Positions 8,768 through 20,210 are shown, counted from the first letter of the stretch. The stretch is 64,000 nucleotides of DNA from Sneathiella limimaris (GCF_012932565.1 NZ_JABBYJ010000003.1:186001-250000); one strand, 5' to 3'. Program-made: numbers and translations. Notes: generated by a model from the letters alone, not told the origin.

Positions 8768-9754
8768 ATGTTCAAAAAGCTCAAACTCACAGCAATTGCA
8801 GCAGCTGTATTTGCAGTGACCGGCGTCGCACAAGCAGATGACTTTAAGCCAGCTATCGTCTTTGACATGGGTGGTAAATTCGACAAGTCATTTAACGAAG
8901 CTGGTTACAATGGGGCAGAAGCCTTCAAAAAAGAAACCGGCATTGAGTATATGGAGTTTGAGGTTACCCAGGTTTCCCAACGTGAGCAGGCAACTAAACG
9001 CATGGCTCGCAAAGGTGCCGACATTGTAGTCGCGATGGGTTTCGCCCAGGCTTCTGCAGTTGAAAAAGCCGCAAAAGCTAACCCAGACACAAAATTCACT
9101 ATCATCGACATGGTTGTCGATTTACCAAATGTGCAATCAGTTATCTTTAAAGAACATGAAGGCTCTTTCTTGGTTGGCATGGCCGCAGCGATGGCCAGTA
9201 AAACAGGAAAAGTCGGGTTTGTAGGCGGCATGGATATTCCTCTTATTCGGAAATTCGCACTCGGTTACAAAGAAGGCGTGATGTATGCCAATTCTGATGC
9301 AGAAGTGTTTGAAAACATGACAGGTACAACACCTGCCGCTTGGAATGATCCAACAAAAGGCGGTGAGCTGGCAAAAAGCCAGTTTGACCGTGGAGCTGAT
9401 GTGGTTTACGCAGCAGCTGGTGGAACAGGCATCGGTGTTTATCAGGCGGCTAAAGATAGTGGCAAACTGGCGATTGGCGTTGACAGCAACCAAAACTACC
9501 TGCAGCCAGGCACTATGCTGACTTCAATGCTGAAGCGCGTTGACGTTGCTGTACAAGACGCTTTCATGTCAGCCAAGAACGGTACATGGAAGCCTGGCAT
9601 CAAAATTCTGGGTCTTGCAGAAGGCGGCGTTGGTTACTCTGTCGACGAGTTTAACAAAGATCTTCTGACAGCTGACATGATTGCCAAATTAGAGGCTGCC
9701 AAAGCCGACATTATTTCCGGCAAGATCAAAGTCACCGATTACATGGCTCAGTAA
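8768..9754 (+). CDS. BMP-family nucleoside-binding protein of an ABC transporter
   Basis: The periplasmic substrate-binding component of a nucleoside ABC importer (BmpA/Med family). The 328-residue protein has a signal peptide ending ADD after an AIAAAVFAVTGVAQA core. It then shows the family motif FDMGGKFDKSFNEAGYNGAEAF, AMGFAQASAVEKAA, and the C-terminal SMLKRVDVAVQDAF segment. I use the ATG at 8768, preceded by a GAGAGG SD, rather than the upstream in-frame codon. It is the first gene of the nucleoside uptake and catabolism operon and is followed after 19 nt by the ATPase gene. Nucleosides as substrates are inferred from the family and from the neighbouring pnp, deo and add genes. Confidence 0.93.
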   Translation: MFKKLKLTAIAAAVFAVTGVAQADDFKPAIVFDMGGKFDKSFNEAGYNGAEAFKKETGIEYMEFEVTQVSQREQATKRMARKGADIVVAMGFAQASAVEKAAKANPDTKFTIIDMVVDLPNVQSVIFKEHEGSFLVGMAAAMASKTGKVGFVGGMDIPLIRKFALGYKEGVMYANSDAEVFENMTGTTPAAWNDPTKGGELAKSQFDRGADVVYAAAGGTGIGVYQAAKDSGKLAIGVDSNQNYLQPGTMLTSMLKRVDVAVQDAFMSAKNGTWKPGIKILGLAEGGVGYSVDEFNKDLLTADMIAKLEAAKADIISGKIKVTDYMAQ

Positions 9755-9773
9755 CAGAAAACCAGACTATAAA

Positions 9774-11339
9774 ATGACAAAAACGAACCCGGCGCTTGAA
9801 TTGCGCCGTGTGAATAAATGGTTCGGCACGGTCCATGCGAATAAGGACATTTCCTTATCCGTGGACCGTGGAACCATTCATGGAATTATCGGCGAAAATG
9901 GCGCTGGCAAGTCTACGCTTATGAGCATCGTCTATGGCTTCTACGAAGCCGATGAAGGCGAAATTTATGTGAATGGCGAGCAATGCGAAATAGACAATCC
10001 CCAAGCCTCCATCCAAGCTGGAATCGGAATGGTTCATCAGCATTTCATGCTGGTCGATACATTTACCGTTCTGGAGAATATTATCCTGGGTGTGGAAGGC
10101 GGCAACCGTCTGGCAGATGGCATGCAGAAGGCCAGAGCTGAACTCGAACGCCTTGAAAAAGAATATACATTGGAAGTTGACGTAGATGCCCTGGTCGGTG
10201 ACCTGCCGGTTGGCCTCCGTCAACGTGTCGAAATCCTGAAAGCCTTGTACCGAGGTGCTGAGATCCTGATTTTGGATGAGCCTACCGGGGTATTGACACC
10301 ACAGGAAGCAGATCACCTCTTTCGAATTTTGAACACCCTTCGCGATCAGGGCAAAACTGTTATCCTGATCACTCATAAACTTCGCGAAATCATGGCAATT
10401 ACTGACAATGTTTCGGTCATGAGACGGGGTGAGATGGTGGCTCACGTGGCAACCAAAGACACCGATAGAGAAAAGCTTGCTGAATTGATGGTTGGCCGGA
10501 CTGTTCTCCTTCGTGTCGAAAAAGAAGAAGCAAAACCGGGCATGGAACTCATGAAGGTTTCAAACCTGAACTATGCCGATGAGGACGGGGTGGCGCGCCT
10601 AAAAAATATCAATTTATCCCTCAAAGCGGGGGAGATCCTCGGCATTGCAGGTGTTTCGGGGAACGGTCAATCTGAACTCCTGGAAGTTTTGGGCGGAATT
10701 AAATCACCCACTTCAGGCAGCGTGATCTTCAAAGGGGACGAACTTGTTGGCAACGCGAAATTCAATGCCCGTGACCTTCGAAAAATTGGCTTAGGCCATG
10801 TCCCTGAGGACCGCCACAAGGCGGGATTAGTTTTATCATTCAGCGCGAATGAAAACACTGCCCTCGGCTATCATGATCTGCCGATGTTTAACAAAGGAAC
10901 AACGCTTGATACTGCACAAATGGTATCAACTTGCGAAGAATATATTGAAAAATTCGACGTTCGCCCACCGGACCCAACCCTTAAAGCATCCGGGTTTTCA
11001 GGTGGCAACCAACAAAAGCTGGTTCTTGCTCGTGAAATGGAGCAGGATCCTGACGTTTTATTGGTTGGGCAACCGACCCGCGGCGTCGACATCGGAGCAA
11101 TTGAGTTCATTCATAAACAACTAATCCACATGCGAGATCAGGGAAAAGCGATCCTCGTCGTGTCTGTTGAAATTGATGAGGTGATGTCGCTCTCCGATAG
11201 GATTGCCGTGATGTTTGACGGAGCAATCGTTGGTGAACTTGATGCCAAGGACGCAACTGAGCAAAAACTAGGATTGATGATGGCTGGCATTGCCGAAGAC
11301 AATGATACAAGCCCCAGTGTAAGTGAGGCAAACGTCTAA
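9774..11339 (+). CDS. nucleoside ABC transporter ATP-binding protein, two ABC domains
   Basis: The energising subunit of the BMP-type importer. The 521-residue protein contains two ATPase domains. The first has Walker [10 protein letters not shown], a signature region [13 protein letters not shown] and Walker [14 protein letters not shown]. The second (from about residue 260) has a relaxed Walker A (GVSGNGQSE), a [13 protein letters not shown] signature and [12 protein letters not shown]. This double layout is usual for sugar and BMP-type nucleoside transporters. Its stop codon overlaps the next ATG by 1 nt, which implies coupled translation with the permeases. Confidence 0.93.
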   Translation: MTKTNPALELRRVNKWFGTVHANKDISLSVDRGTIHGIIGENGAGKSTLMSIVYGFYEADEGEIYVNGEQCEIDNPQASIQAGIGMVHQHFMLVDTFTVLENIILGVEGGNRLADGMQKARAELERLEKEYTLEVDVDALVGDLPVGLRQRVEILKALYRGAEILILDEPTGVLTPQEADHLFRILNTLRDQGKTVILITHKLREIMAITDNVSVMRRGEMVAHVATKDTDREKLAELMVGRTVLLRVEKEEAKPGMELMKVSNLNYADEDGVARLKNINLSLKAGEILGIAGVSGNGQSELLEVLGGIKSPTSGSVIFKGDELVGNAKFNARDLRKIGLGHVPEDRHKAGLVLSFSANENTALGYHDLPMFNKGTTLDTAQMVSTCEEYIEKFDVRPPDPTLKASGFSGGNQQKLVLAREMEQDPDVLLVGQPTRGVDIGAIEFIHKQLIHMRDQGKAILVVSVEIDEVMSLSDRIAVMFDGAIVGELDAKDATEQKLGLMMAGIAEDNDTSPSVSEANV

Positions 11340-12460
11340 TGGCAGGGTCAAAAGCGGGTTTTGGAGCACCAGCCAAAGTTCCAGGGTGGGTCAATCTTGG
11401 CCTCATCCCTCTTGTCAATTTGGTTGCTGCCTTTGTTATCTCAGGCATCGTTATCCTGATTGTTGGCGATGATCCGATCATGGCTTTAGAAGTCTTGATT
11501 TATGGAGCTTTTGGTTATCCAGAGGCTGTTGGATATACCCTATATTACACAACCAATTTCATTTTTACCGGGCTTGCAGTGGCGATCGCATTTCATTGCG
11601 GCCTGTTTAATATCGGCGCTGAAGGGCAAGCTTTCATTGGCGGCCTTGGCCTCGGGTTAGCTGCGTTGTACCTTGATTTTCTGCCTTTTTGGGCTGTTAT
11701 CCCCCTCGCCATTTTAGGGGCAGCAATATTTGGCGCAGGCTGGGCTTATGTGCCTGCCTATTTGCAGGCCAAGCGCGGTAGCCATATTGTGATCACCACG
11801 ATCATGTTCAATTTCATCGCTTTTTCAGTGATGAATTACTTATTGGTTGAAGTGCTCATCAATCCGAAAGCTGGCGGCTCTCCTGAGACCCGGGAGTTTG
11901 CAGAGCATGCTTGGCTGGTTCAAGCACCTGAATTTACTGGAATGGCGGATAGTCCCTTAAATTTCAGCTTTATTCTCGCCCTGCTCCTTAGCGTCGCTTT
12001 TTATTATTTCGTATGGAAAACCCGCTGGGGATATGAAATCAGGGTTGTCGGTCAAAATGAACATGCGGCCAATTATGCGGGTATCTCTCCCTCCAAGAAT
12101 ATCATCCTGGCCATGGTTATCTCAGGAGGCCTTGCTGGCTTTGTCGCCGTAAATGAACTATTGGGCGTGCATCACAAGGTCTTGATGGATTTTACAGGCG
12201 GATATGGTTTTGTCGGTATCGCTGTTGCACTGATGGGGCGGAACCATCCTGTTGGCATATTCATGGCCGCACTGCTGTTTGGTGCAATTTATCAAGGCGG
12301 AACAGAACTTTCATTTGAAATGAGCAACATCAACAAGGAAATGGTGATTGTAATCCAAGGCCTGATTATTCTCTTCTCTGGCGCCCTTGAAAATATGTTC
12401 CGGCCAAGAATTGAAGGCTTCTTCAAGCGAAAGTCCGCAACTAACAGGGTGGAGGCTTAA
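11339..12460 (+). CDS. nucleoside ABC transporter permease 1
   Basis: An inner-membrane permease of the branched-chain-amino-acid/ribose permease fold, 373 residues with about ten hydrophobic segments. The motif FHCGLFNIGAEGQAFIGG near residue 85 and GYEIRVVGQNEHAANYAGI near residue 235 are typical of YufP-type BMP transporter permeases. It overlaps the ATPase gene by 1 nt and is separated by 3 nt from the second permease, so the two should form a heterodimeric channel. Confidence 0.9.
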   Translation: MAGSKAGFGAPAKVPGWVNLGLIPLVNLVAAFVISGIVILIVGDDPIMALEVLIYGAFGYPEAVGYTLYYTTNFIFTGLAVAIAFHCGLFNIGAEGQAFIGGLGLGLAALYLDFLPFWAVIPLAILGAAIFGAGWAYVPAYLQAKRGSHIVITTIMFNFIAFSVMNYLLVEVLINPKAGGSPETREFAEHAWLVQAPEFTGMADSPLNFSFILALLLSVAFYYFVWKTRWGYEIRVVGQNEHAANYAGISPSKNIILAMVISGGLAGFVAVNELLGVHHKVLMDFTGGYGFVGIAVALMGRNHPVGIFMAALLFGAIYQGGTELSFEMSNINKEMVIVIQGLIILFSGALENMFRPRIEGFFKRKSATNRVEA

Positions 12461-12463
12461 CTC

Positions 12464-13435
12464 ATGGAAATGTTTGAAGTCCTGATCCTTTTATTTGACG
12501 CAACGTTGCGAGTTGCAACACCGCTGGTTCTTGCTGCTATGGCTGGCATGTTTTCCGAACGTTCAGGCATTGTTGATATCGGCCTTGAAGGAAAAATGTT
12601 AGGTGCAGCTTTTGCTGCAGCTGCTGTGGCCACAACAACAGGCTCTGCTTGGCTAGGACTTGGGGCTGGTATCTTAGCTTCACTGACCCTGTCTTCACTG
12701 CATGCTTATGCCTGCGTGACACATAACGGAAATCAGGTGGTATCCGGTATGGCAATCAACATTGTTGTTGCTGGCCTAACCCCTACGCTTGGCTTTGCCT
12801 GGTTTAAACTCGGCGGTCGAACACCCGCATTGAACGGTGATGAGCGTTTCACCTCAATCACCCTTCCCTTTGCGGACGCACTAGCTGATGTGCCGATTAT
12901 TGGGCATATTTATTCGGAGCTAATTTCTGGGCATAATATCATTGTTTATATGGCTGCAATTTCGGTTCCTATTGTTGCTTATGTTCTCTATCGGACGCGC
13001 TTTGGATTACGTGTTCGTGCTGTGGGAGAAAACCCCTCTGCGGTTGATACTGCAGGTATTTCAGTCGAGTTGATGCGATACAAAGCCTTGGCCGTAACTG
13101 GTTTCCTATGCGGCATCGCTGGGTCATACTTATCAACAGCACATGGCGCCGGTTTTATTCGCGACATGACGGCCGGTAAGGGGTATCTGGCCCTTGCTGC
13201 GCTGATTTTCGGAAAATGGAAACCCGTTCCGACCTTGCTCGCCTGCCTGCTTTTTGCCTTTACGGATGCATTACAAGCACGATTGCAAGGAGTTGAAATA
13301 CCAGTAATCGGCGTTATTCCGGTACAATTTATTCAGGCCCTGCCCTATATCCTTACCGTATTGCTGCTCGCAGGTTTCGTAGGCAAGGCCCATCCACCTA
13401 AAGCAATCGGACAACCCTATATCAAGGAAAAATAA
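12464..13435 (+). CDS. nucleoside ABC transporter permease 2
   Basis: The second permease of the importer, 323 residues, highly hydrophobic. It has the family motifs FSERSGIVDIGLEGKMLGAAFAA near residue 30 and FGLRVRAVGENPSAVDTAGI near residue 180, matching YufQ-type subunits. Its stop overlaps the purine nucleoside phosphorylase start by 1 nt, tying import directly to the first catabolic enzyme. Confidence 0.9.
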   Translation: MEMFEVLILLFDATLRVATPLVLAAMAGMFSERSGIVDIGLEGKMLGAAFAAAAVATTTGSAWLGLGAGILASLTLSSLHAYACVTHNGNQVVSGMAINIVVAGLTPTLGFAWFKLGGRTPALNGDERFTSITLPFADALADVPIIGHIYSELISGHNIIVYMAAISVPIVAYVLYRTRFGLRVRAVGENPSAVDTAGISVELMRYKALAVTGFLCGIAGSYLSTAHGAGFIRDMTAGKGYLALAALIFGKWKPVPTLLACLLFAFTDALQARLQGVEIPVIGVIPVQFIQALPYILTVLLLAGFVGKAHPPKAIGQPYIKEK

Positions 13436-14301
13436 TGCCGCTAGATCCCCATATTGGCGCAGAATTTTTAAAGACTAAAGCTCCCGGTTTCTCCCCCAAA
13501 GTTGGGATTATTCTGGGTTCAGGGCTAGGTGGTCTTGCAGATCAAATCGATGAAGTGGCATCGGTTGAGTTCTCGGAAATTCCAGAATTTCCACAGTCCT
13601 CAGTTGAAGGTCATCAAGGACGATTGATCCTTGGTCGCCTCGGCGGGATGCCTATTATCTGTATGCAAGGCCGCATCCACCTTTACGAAGGCGTAGATCC
13701 TCAGGATTTGGCGGTCCCCATTCGCGTAATGAAACTGATTGGGGTCGAATTTCTGCTCGTCACAAATGCTGCTGGCAGTTTCCATGAGGAAGTTGGTCCG
13801 GGCAGCCTGATGCTAATTTCAGACCACATAAATTTTACATCCCGCAATCCCTTGATTGGTGAGAATGACGACCGGTTCGGACCCCGCTTCTTTTCGATGG
13901 AAGATGCTTATGATCCAACGTTGCGTGAACATCTCAAAGCGGTCGCAAAAGAACTGGATATCAAACTCACAGAAGGCGTTTACCTTCACTATCCAGGCCC
14001 TAATTTTGAAACTCCTGCTGAAATCAGAGCTTTCAAGACACTTGGTGCGGACGCGGTTGGAATGTCCACAACGCCAGAAGTTCTTGTCGCGCGACATTGT
14101 GGGATGCGGGTTGCCGGTATTTCCAACATTACAAACCTTGTTGCAGGAATGAGCAAAACTACTCTCAGTCATGAACAAACCCTGGAATGTGCAAAACTGG
14201 CGGCATCCGATTTGGAAAAGCTCGTAACGATTTTTCTGGAAACCCTGAAACGTGAACTCTTGAAGGCACATCTGAAAGAGGATTCCAATGGCAACAATTA
14301 G
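13435..14301 (+). CDS. punA: purine nucleoside phosphorylase, trimeric class
   Basis: Cleaves purine (deoxy)ribonucleosides with phosphate to the free base and (deoxy)ribose-1-phosphate. The 288-residue protein has the phosphate loop IILGSGLGGLAD, the VEGHQGRLILG and GRIHLYEG segments, VTNAAGSFHEEVGPGSLMLISDHINF, and the base-binding region GADAVGMSTTPEVLVARHCGM. The SNITNLVAGM segment is also typical of the trimeric class. It overlaps deoC by 14 nt. The bases produced can be used by upp- and apt-type enzymes, and the sugar phosphates enter DeoB. Confidence 0.93.
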   Translation: MPLDPHIGAEFLKTKAPGFSPKVGIILGSGLGGLADQIDEVASVEFSEIPEFPQSSVEGHQGRLILGRLGGMPIICMQGRIHLYEGVDPQDLAVPIRVMKLIGVEFLLVTNAAGSFHEEVGPGSLMLISDHINFTSRNPLIGENDDRFGPRFFSMEDAYDPTLREHLKAVAKELDIKLTEGVYLHYPGPNFETPAEIRAFKTLGADAVGMSTTPEVLVARHCGMRVAGISNITNLVAGMSKTTLSHEQTLECAKLAASDLEKLVTIFLETLKRELLKAHLKEDSNGNN

Positions 14302-15274
14302 TAAATTAAATCCAAGCGAACACTCACACGACCGTAACCCAGGATTGCCATTTTCACTAGATGCGATTGAAGACATCCATGTGAATTTAAGTGCTGTCGA
14401 ACGCCGGGCGAATACACTACCTGGACGGCGAACAGTTAAAAAAGAATATCAGGCGGCTTGGCTTCTTAAAGCCATTTCCTGCATTGATCTGACGACATTG
14501 AGTGGTGATGATACACTTGGTCGTGTCCGCCGCTTATGTGCGAAGGCGCGCCAGCCTGTGCGGCCCGACCTGATCGATGCCCTTGGAATGCAGGATAAAC
14601 ACCTGACAACAGGTGCTGTATGTGTTTACCACACGATGGTGGAAACTGCTGTTGAAGCCTTACAAGGGACAAATATTCCTGTCGCTGCTGTCTCGACCGG
14701 ATTTCCTGCAGGACTTAGCCCCTTTGATCTTCGGGTTCAGGAAATAGAAGCGTCTGTTGCCGCTGGTGCTAAAGAAATAGACATTGTCATTACCCGTGGC
14801 CATGTCCTCACCGGTAATTGGCAGGCTCTTTATGACGAAATCAAAATATTTCGGGAAGCCTGCGGAGAGGCCCACCTAAAAGCAATCCTTGGAACAGGCG
14901 AACTAGTTACCCTCCGAAATGTTGCCAAGGCCAGCATGATTGCCATGATGGCAGGTGCCGATTTCATTAAAACCTCCACCGGCAAGGAAAGCGTAAACGC
15001 AACACTCCCCGTCAGCCTTGTTATGATACGGGCAATCCGAGCTTATGAAGAAATGACCGGGATCAAAATAGGATACAAGCCTGCTGGCGGAATTAGCACA
15101 GCCAAGGATGTACTGAACTATCAAATCCTGATGAAAGAAGAGTTGGGCAATGATTGGCTTCAGCCTGACCTTTTCCGCATTGGGGCATCCAGCCTGCTCG
15201 CTGATATTGAACGCCAACTCGAACACTATGTAACGGGCCGCTATTCAGCAGACTTCCGTCACCCAATGGGTTGA
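14288..15274 (+). CDS. deoC: deoxyribose-phosphate aldolase
   Basis: A class I aldolase splitting 2-deoxyribose-5-phosphate to glyceraldehyde-3-phosphate and acetaldehyde. The Schiff-base Lys lies in ADFIKTSTGKESVNATLPV and a second conserved Lys in KIGYKPAGGISTAKDVL. The N-terminal half contains IDLTTLSGDDT and AVSTGFPAGLSPFDLRVQEI. At 328 residues it belongs to the longer DeoC type with an extended N-terminus. It overlaps the PNP gene by 14 nt and is followed by an aldehyde dehydrogenase able to consume its acetaldehyde. Confidence 0.95.
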   Translation: MATISKLNPSEHSHDRNPGLPFSLDAIEDIHVNLSAVERRANTLPGRRTVKKEYQAAWLLKAISCIDLTTLSGDDTLGRVRRLCAKARQPVRPDLIDALGMQDKHLTTGAVCVYHTMVETAVEALQGTNIPVAAVSTGFPAGLSPFDLRVQEIEASVAAGAKEIDIVITRGHVLTGNWQALYDEIKIFREACGEAHLKAILGTGELVTLRNVAKASMIAMMAGADFIKTSTGKESVNATLPVSLVMIRAIRAYEEMTGIKIGYKPAGGISTAKDVLNYQILMKEELGNDWLQPDLFRIGASSLLADIERQLEHYVTGRYSADFRHPMG

Positions 15275-15284
15275 GGACTTGGAC

Positions 15285-17660
15285 ATGAACGTTGATCGAA
15301 TTTTTGAAACTATGGAATATGGCCCTGCTCCCGAAAACGATAAGGAAGCACTGAACTGGCTAAAAGCTAAAGACGCCAGATTTAGTCACTTTGTCGATGG
15401 TAAATGGGTAAAGCCTGCAAATGGCAAGTGGTTTACAACTGCTAATCCGGCTACTGGCAAAAAACTGGCCGAAATTGCGGCTGGGAGTGAAGAGGATGTG
15501 AACAAAGCCGTCAAGGCGGCGCGTAAAGCCCAGAAAAACTGGGCGGGGCTCTCAGGTCATCAGCGAGCCCGCCACCTTTATAGTTTGGCACGGGCCATTC
15601 AACGAAATGCCCGCCTTCTTGCTGTACTTGAGACATTGGATAACGGAAAGTCAGTTAGGGAAACCCGTGACATAGACATTCCCCTTGTCGCAAGACATTT
15701 CTACCATCACGCAGGATGGGCGCAACTTCAGGAAACCGAATTTGCTGGCATGGAACCGCTTGGTGTGATCGGGCAGATAATTCCTTGGAACTTTCCTCTC
15801 TTGATGCTGGCGTGGAAAATCGCACCTGCTATTGCTGCCGGGAATACAGTCGTCCTCAAACCAGCCGAATATACGTCTCTCACGGCTCTTTGCTTTGCCG
15901 AAATCTGCAAGGATGCTGGATTACCTGCAGGAGTAATCAACATCGTGACCGGCGATGGTCAAACTGGGGAACTATTCGTCAAACATCCAGATGTAAATAA
16001 AATTGCATTTACAGGCTCCACCGCTGTTGGCCGGAAAATTCGCGAAGCCACAGCAGGGAGTGAAAAATCCCTCACCTTAGAGCTTGGCGGAAAGTCTCCT
16101 TTTATTGTCTTTGAAGATGCAGATCTGGATAGTGCCGTCGAAGGTGTGGTTGATGCCATCTGGTTCAATCAGGGGCAGGTATGCTGTGCAGGCTCTCGGC
16201 TTCTGGTTCAAGAAGGCATTCATGATCGCTTTATAGAGAAACTCAAAGCGCGAATGGAAAAACTGCGACTTGGCGATCCGCTGGACAAATGCATTGATAT
16301 GGGCGCAATTGTCTCTCCAGTCCAATTGGCCCGGATTGAAGAGCTGGTTACTCAAGGGCAATCAGAGGGTGCCGTCCTCTGGCAACCCAGTTGGGCAGCG
16401 CCAAAAGAAGGGTCTTTCTACCCCCCTAGCCTCTTCACTGACGTGGAGCCGGCATGTGTAATTGCCCAGGAGGAAATCTTTGGTCCTGTTGTTGTCGCCA
16501 TGACCTTCAGAACACCTGACGAGGCGATCAAGATTGCCAATAATACACGATATGGCCTGGCCGCTTCGATTTGGAGCGAAAGTATCAATCTTGCATTGGA
16601 TGTAGCGCCAAAACTGGATTGCGGTGTTGTGTGGATCAACAGCACCAATCAATTTGATGCTGCTTGTGGTTTTGGTGGTAACAGGGAATCTGGTTACGGT
16701 CGTGAAGGTGGCCGTGAAGGCATGCTGGAGGTTCTGAAACCCGCATTCCTGTCCGGCCTACCCAAACAGAAGGCAATCAAAGCATCAGCTAGCCAAAGTT
16801 CAGCTGGCTCAATACAAATAGACCGAACGCCAAAACTCTATATCGGTGGCAAGCAAGCTCGTCCGGACAGCGGTTACAGTCTGTCTGTATCCAACGCAAA
16901 AGGAGAGAAGATTGCTGAAGTTGGCCATGGCAATCGAAAAGATGTTCGCAACGCTGTAGAAGCTGCGCGAAAAAATACGGGTTGGACTTCAAACTCAGCC
17001 CATGGACGGGCGCAAGTTCTCTATTATCTGGCGGAGAACCTCGATATTCGGCGTGAAGAATTCTCATCGCGTTTAGTCAACCTAACGGGTGTTACCAAAA
17101 AACAAGCCGAAGCTGAGGTCGATGCTGCCATTAGCCGTCTCTTCACCTATGGCGCCTGGGCCGACAAATTTGAAGGACAAATCCACACACCGCCCATGCG
17201 AGGCGTTACCCTCGCCATGAAGGAGGCGTTGGGAACCATTGGCATTGTCTGCCCTGACGAAAACCCTTTACTGTCCATGATCTCTCTGGCAGCGCCTGCT
17301 CTGGCAATGGGGAACCGAATTGTTCTCATTGCTTCTGAAGCCTACCCACTGATTGCAACCGATTTATACCAGGTTCTGGAAACCTCAGATGTTCCTGGCG
17401 GTAGTTTTAATATTATCACCGGCTACCGGGATGAATTGGCCAAGACACTGGCAGATCATGATGATGTCAAAGCCGTTTGGTATTTTGGCCCTAAAGAAGG
17501 TTGTCAGATGGTTGAAGCAGCTTCCATTGGCAACATGAAGCGGACTTGGGTCAGCAATGGCAAAGCCCGAGATTGGTTTAATCGGGAGCAAGGTGAAGGC
17601 CGCGAATTCCTGCATCATGCGACGCAGATCAAAAATATCTGGATCCCTTACGGAGAATAA
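15285..17660 (+). CDS. ALDH16-like aldehyde dehydrogenase with a second, incomplete ALDH domain
   Basis: An NAD(P)-dependent aldehyde dehydrogenase of about 791 residues. The first domain (to about residue 495) is complete, with [25 protein letters not shown], the general base in LELGGKSP and the catalytic Cys near residue 300 in [10 protein letters not shown] second domain (from about residue 520) repeats the ALDH N-terminal half ([16 protein letters not shown]) but lacks a catalytic Cys region and ends early. This layout matches the ALDH16 family. Placed between deoC and deoA, it most likely oxidises the acetaldehyde released by DeoC. I use the ATG at 15285 with a GAGG SD; the upstream TTG is less likely. 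Confidence 0.88.
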   Translation: MNVDRIFETMEYGPAPENDKEALNWLKAKDARFSHFVDGKWVKPANGKWFTTANPATGKKLAEIAAGSEEDVNKAVKAARKAQKNWAGLSGHQRARHLYSLARAIQRNARLLAVLETLDNGKSVRETRDIDIPLVARHFYHHAGWAQLQETEFAGMEPLGVIGQIIPWNFPLLMLAWKIAPAIAAGNTVVLKPAEYTSLTALCFAEICKDAGLPAGVINIVTGDGQTGELFVKHPDVNKIAFTGSTAVGRKIREATAGSEKSLTLELGGKSPFIVFEDADLDSAVEGVVDAIWFNQGQVCCAGSRLLVQEGIHDRFIEKLKARMEKLRLGDPLDKCIDMGAIVSPVQLARIEELVTQGQSEGAVLWQPSWAAPKEGSFYPPSLFTDVEPACVIAQEEIFGPVVVAMTFRTPDEAIKIANNTRYGLAASIWSESINLALDVAPKLDCGVVWINSTNQFDAACGFGGNRESGYGREGGREGMLEVLKPAFLSGLPKQKAIKASASQSSAGSIQIDRTPKLYIGGKQARPDSGYSLSVSNAKGEKIAEVGHGNRKDVRNAVEAARKNTGWTSNSAHGRAQVLYYLAENLDIRREEFSSRLVNLTGVTKKQAEAEVDAAISRLFTYGAWADKFEGQIHTPPMRGVTLAMKEALGTIGIVCPDENPLLSMISLAAPALAMGNRIVLIASEAYPLIATDLYQVLETSDVPGGSFNIITGYRDELAKTLADHDDVKAVWYFGPKEGCQMVEAASIGNMKRTWVSNGKARDWFNREQGEGREFLHHATQIKNIWIPYGE

Positions 17661-17665
17661 GCTCC

Positions 17666-19003
17666 ATGTCTGAAGATTTTTTCCCTCAGGAAATCATCCG
17701 GAAAAAGCGGGATGGGCAGCCCTTAACCGAAGCTGAAATTCAGTTTATGGTCCGTGGGATTACAGATAACAGCATCAGTGAGGGCCAAATTGCGGCTTTT
17801 GCAATGGCAGTGTTTTTCCGCGATATGCCCATGCAGGAACGGATCTGGCTAACGAAGGCCATGGTTATGTCTGGCGATGTAATGGACTGGACAAAGGCTG
17901 ACCTCGGGCGCCCGGTTGTGGATAAGCACTCCACCGGTGGCGTGGGGGACAAAGTCAGCCTGATGCTCGCCCCTATCGTAGCGGCTTGCGGCGGCGCTGT
18001 TCCTATGATTTCAGGACGAGGGCTTGGTCATACAGGGGGCACACTAGATAAACTGGACAGTGTGCCCGGATATAATACAGCCCCAGATCAAACCTTGCTT
18101 ACCAAAGTTGTGAAAACTGTTGGCTGTGCGATCATTGGTCAAACATCAGATCTCGCGCCCGCAGATCGTCGCTTTTATGCGACGCGCGATGTGACTGCCA
18201 CTGTCGAAAGTATTGCGCTGATCACTGCATCCATTCTGTCCAAAAAACTGGCGGCTGGCCTTGATGCCCTAGTCATGGATGTCAAATATGGCTCCGGTGC
18301 ATTCAAAACAGAGTATGAAGACGCTGAAGAACTGGCAAAGAGTATTGTCTCCGTTGCAAATGGCGCAGGAATGCCAACCACGGCCCTACTGACAGACATG
18401 AACCAGGTTCTGGGAACGACGGCAGGCAACGCAATTGAGGTGCGTGAAACAATTGATTTTCTGATGGGTAATCATCAGGATCCACGATTGCTGGAGGTCG
18501 TAACAGCCCTGTGCTCCGAAATGCTTATCATTACAGGGATTGCCGATGAGACTACAGCTCCTCTTGCTGTGCATGGTGCATTGAAAAGTGGCAGTGCCGC
18601 AGAAAGATTTGCACAAATGATCGCGGCTCTTGGTGGCCCAAAAGATTTGATGACTAACCCGGACAAACATCTCCCTCTTGCCCCAATCAAAAAGGATGTC
18701 ATAGCCCCCAAACGAGGCTTCATCAGCGCAATGGATACACGCGCCATGGGCGTTGCTGTAATGGACCTTGGCGGTGGCCGACACAAGGCCACTGACGCCA
18801 TTGATTACAGCGTTGGACTTACCAATATCAAAGGCATTGGCGACAAAACAGGGCCGCGAGCACCGGTCGCAACCATCATTGCAAGAAGCCAAGATGCTGC
18901 AGACAGAGCGGAGAAAAGAATATTATCTGCCATAACTCTCTCCGATGAAGCCCCTGCAAAGCGTCCTGTGGTCAAACGCAAACTAACGCTGGAGGATCTA
19001 TGA
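17666..19003 (+). CDS. deoA: thymidine phosphorylase
   Basis: Phosphorolyses thymidine (and deoxyuridine) to the base and deoxyribose-1-phosphate. The 445-residue protein has the anion-binding motif [13 protein letters not shown], the signature [22 protein letters not shown], and the [21 protein letters not shown] segment. It starts 5 nt after the ALDH stop and overlaps deoB by 4 nt (ATGA). It works with PNP to feed deoxyribose-1-phosphate into DeoB. Confidence 0.96.
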   Translation: MSEDFFPQEIIRKKRDGQPLTEAEIQFMVRGITDNSISEGQIAAFAMAVFFRDMPMQERIWLTKAMVMSGDVMDWTKADLGRPVVDKHSTGGVGDKVSLMLAPIVAACGGAVPMISGRGLGHTGGTLDKLDSVPGYNTAPDQTLLTKVVKTVGCAIIGQTSDLAPADRRFYATRDVTATVESIALITASILSKKLAAGLDALVMDVKYGSGAFKTEYEDAEELAKSIVSVANGAGMPTTALLTDMNQVLGTTAGNAIEVRETIDFLMGNHQDPRLLEVVTALCSEMLIITGIADETTAPLAVHGALKSGSAAERFAQMIAALGGPKDLMTNPDKHLPLAPIKKDVIAPKRGFISAMDTRAMGVAVMDLGGGRHKATDAIDYSVGLTNIKGIGDKTGPRAPVATIIARSQDAADRAEKRILSAITLSDEAPAKRPVVKRKLTLEDL

Positions 19004-20205
19004 GTCGCGCGATTTTGATCGTTTTGGACAGCTTTGGTCTAGGAGCAGCAAGGGATGCCAAGACCTTTGGTGACGAGGGTGCTGATACTTTTGGCCATAT
19101 CATTGAAGCCGCCGACAATGGAAAAGCTGACAATGAGGAACGTCAAGGCCCTCTAAATCTTCCAAATCTGGAGCGGCTTGGTTTATTTGCTGCACATCAG
19201 ATGAAAAAGAACGGAAAGGCTTTGGAAAATAATGTCCAAGGTCTTTATGGATATGCTCAAGAAAAAAGTAAGGGAAAAGACACCCCATCCGGACATTGGG
19301 AAATGGCTGGTTTTCCGGTGATGTTTGATTGGGGCTATTTTCCCAAAACCGTTCCTTGTTTCCCTACAGAATTAACCGATGCCTTAATACAGAAATGCAA
19401 CCTGCCTGGTATCCTTGGAAATTGTCACGCCTCTGGCACTGAAATCATAGAGCGCCTAGGTGATGAGCATGTGAAAACCGGCAAACCGATTTTCTATACT
19501 TCCGCTGACAGTGTTCTTCAAATTGCAGCACACGAGGAAAGTTTTGGCCTGCAGCGCCTTTATGATCTTTGTAACGAAGCCCGAAAACTTGTTGATGATC
19601 TTGAAATCGGCAGGGTCATCGCCAGACCCTTTACAGGTACATCAGGGCACTATGAACGGACCGCGAACCGCAAAGATCTGGCTGTTCCTCCTGCAGAGCC
19701 CACCCTTCTGGACCGCTTAACAGAAACTGGGCATGAAGTCATATCTGTTGGAAAAATTGGCGATATATTTGCCCATCGGGGAACCGGTGAGATTGTAAAG
19801 GCCTCGGGTAACATGGCGCTTGTTGATGCGACGCTTGAGGCGATGGACCGAGCGAAAGATGGAGCCTTGATTTTCACAAATCTTGTGGACTTTGATCAGT
19901 CCTTTGGCCACCGACGCAATGTTGCCGGTTATGCGCAAGCGCTTGAGGAATTTGATGCCCGCCTGCCTAAAATTGAAAACCGTATGCAGCCAGATGACCT
20001 TTTAATCCTATCTGCTGATCATGGATGCGATCCAACATGGCCGGGCTCAGATCACACTCGTGAAGTCGTTCCTGTCATAGCCTACTCGAAATCAATGCCT
20101 GCTCGAAACCTTGGCGAAAGAGATACTTTTGCAGATATCGGGCAATCCATAGCCATGCATTTGGGTTTATCACCCCTTAAACATGGCACGAGTTTTCTGG
20201 AATAA
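19000..20205 (+). CDS. deoB: phosphopentomutase
   Basis: A metal-dependent alkaline-phosphatase-fold mutase that converts (deoxy)ribose-1-phosphate to the 5-phosphate. The 401-residue protein begins [16 protein letters not shown] with the first metal-site Asp, has the active-site segment [13 protein letters not shown], and near the C-terminus [23 protein letters not shown] with the remaining metal ligands. It overlaps deoA by 4 nt and lies 5 nt before add. Confidence 0.96.
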   Translation: MSRAILIVLDSFGLGAARDAKTFGDEGADTFGHIIEAADNGKADNEERQGPLNLPNLERLGLFAAHQMKKNGKALENNVQGLYGYAQEKSKGKDTPSGHWEMAGFPVMFDWGYFPKTVPCFPTELTDALIQKCNLPGILGNCHASGTEIIERLGDEHVKTGKPIFYTSADSVLQIAAHEESFGLQRLYDLCNEARKLVDDLEIGRVIARPFTGTSGHYERTANRKDLAVPPAEPTLLDRLTETGHEVISVGKIGDIFAHRGTGEIVKASGNMALVDATLEAMDRAKDGALIFTNLVDFDQSFGHRRNVAGYAQALEEFDARLPKIENRMQPDDLLILSADHGCDPTWPGSDHTREVVPVIAYSKSMPARNLGERDTFADIGQSIAMHLGLSPLKHGTSFLE

Positions 20206-20210
20206 CCACT

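Noticed and set aside
9855-10445. Minus-strand 196-codon ORF
   Set aside because: It is antisense to the nucleoside ABC ATPase gene, whose Walker motifs are intact.
13819-14376. Minus-strand 185-codon ORF
   Set aside because: It is antisense to the purine nucleoside phosphorylase and deoC genes.
18386-18892. Minus-strand 168-codon ORF
   Set aside because: It is antisense to deoA and unlike any protein family.
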